A model generated the notes under the pieces. It saw nothing but the letters and a program-made list of their open reading frames with translations. It searched no databases and was not told where the DNA came from. Positions 6,226 to 6,531 of a stretch of 6,531 nucleotides of DNA are shown piece by piece (the stretch's first letter is position 1; the number at the start of each line of letters is the position of its first letter). The stretch covers positions 1 to 6,531 of the forward strand of contig JAEWDG010000030.1 of the NCBI GenBank assembly GCA_023390215.1, in the 5' to 3' direction. Position numbers and translations under genes: made by a program. This stretch comes from Bacteroidota bacterium (GTDB taxonomy: Bacteria; Bacteroidota; Bacteroidia; Chitinophagales; Chitinophagaceae).

Positions 6226-6531
6226 GAGATGAAATGGTTAATAGTATGTACTCGCTTTCCTTCCTGTATTAAACGCATTAAAATACTTTTGACGCGAGTT
6301 AATTTGTTCGATATAGCCCTTGTATGATTATTCATCACGTCGTTATCACGCATGGCATACGAAATACCTAAGCTATAAGGAACACGTTAAGCGGCATCAA
6401 TAAAATCGGGAATTTGGACCAACAGACCTGAACCTAAAAAATTAAAATTTATTGAGAAATAATTGCAGGAATAAGCTTACCCCTACCAGATACTAATGAA
6501 GGTTGGGGACTAATTATAAAAGTCCTTAAGT
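6226..6531. other. No gene seen; probable upstream region of the Rnk-like gene
   Basis: About 306 bases with stops in all frames and no reading frame worth calling. Present are ACTCGC (6250-6255) and GCGAGT (6294-6299) as a widely spaced inverted repeat, and two ATCACG copies near 6333 and 6345. A lone TACTTTTG (6284-6291, plus strand) matches the Bacteroidota -7 element but has no TTG at the right distance and no gene after it. The leftward promoter of the Rnk-like gene should lie here but could not be recognised. Confidence 0.5.

Noticed and set aside
6284..6291. TACTTTTG matching the Bacteroidota -7 promoter element
   Set aside because: No TTG at about 19 bases upstream and no plus-strand gene follows.
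6449..6529. Minus-strand open frame of 26 codons entering from the right edge
   Set aside because: Too short and without recognisable family features; it could be the end of a gene but cannot be supported.

Overview
The window looks like an ordinary chromosomal stretch from a member of the Bacteroidota, most plausibly Chitinophagales or Sphingobacteriales. This rests on gene content. The left-edge gene has SprB-type repeats followed by a type IX secretion (T9SS) C-terminal sorting domain, which is essentially confined to this phylum. A stand-alone small RRM RNA-binding protein, a Lys-rich small protein resembling the N-terminus of Bacteroidota cold-shock proteins, and an Rnk-like GreA/GreB protein fit the same group. 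Most starts lack a good Shine-Dalgarno sequence, which also fits. No transposase, CRISPR array, integrase, rRNA or tRNA is visible.

Layout. (1) Positions 2-1357, plus strand: the C-terminal part of a large secreted SprB-repeat/T9SS protein, cut by the left edge. (2) Positions 1416-3115, minus strand: reading right to left, an RRM RNA-binding protein, a perfect hairpin terminator, a 69-residue Lys/Arg-rich protein and a membrane fatty-acid desaturase. All three have a plausible link to low-temperature adaptation. (3) Positions 3116-3367: a divergent intergenic region with a possible nested stem upstream of doxX. (4) Positions 3368-4523, plus strand: a two-gene unit of a DoxX-family membrane protein and a Tat-exported, probably lipid-anchored hemerythrin-domain protein. 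(5) Positions 4670-5794, plus strand: a two-domain ChrA-type chromate/anion transporter. (6) Positions 5797-6225, minus strand: an Rnk-like GreA/GreB C-terminal-domain protein, convergent with chrA and only 2 bases from it. (7) Positions 6226-6531: no supportable gene.

How the genes work together. The DoxX/hemerythrin pair is best read as an envelope unit for oxygen, NO or redox handling. ChrA could belong to a broader stress neighbourhood, but nothing in the sequence ties it to that pair. The minus-strand trio reads as cold-response genes: RNA handling plus membrane fluidity. I see no clearly new multi-gene system. The most interesting points are the cold-themed neighbourhood with a stand-alone cold-shock N-terminal-like protein, the acidic export-signal-like stretch after the lipidation Cys of the hemerythrin protein, and the exact 50-residue Cys spacing in the SprB repeats.
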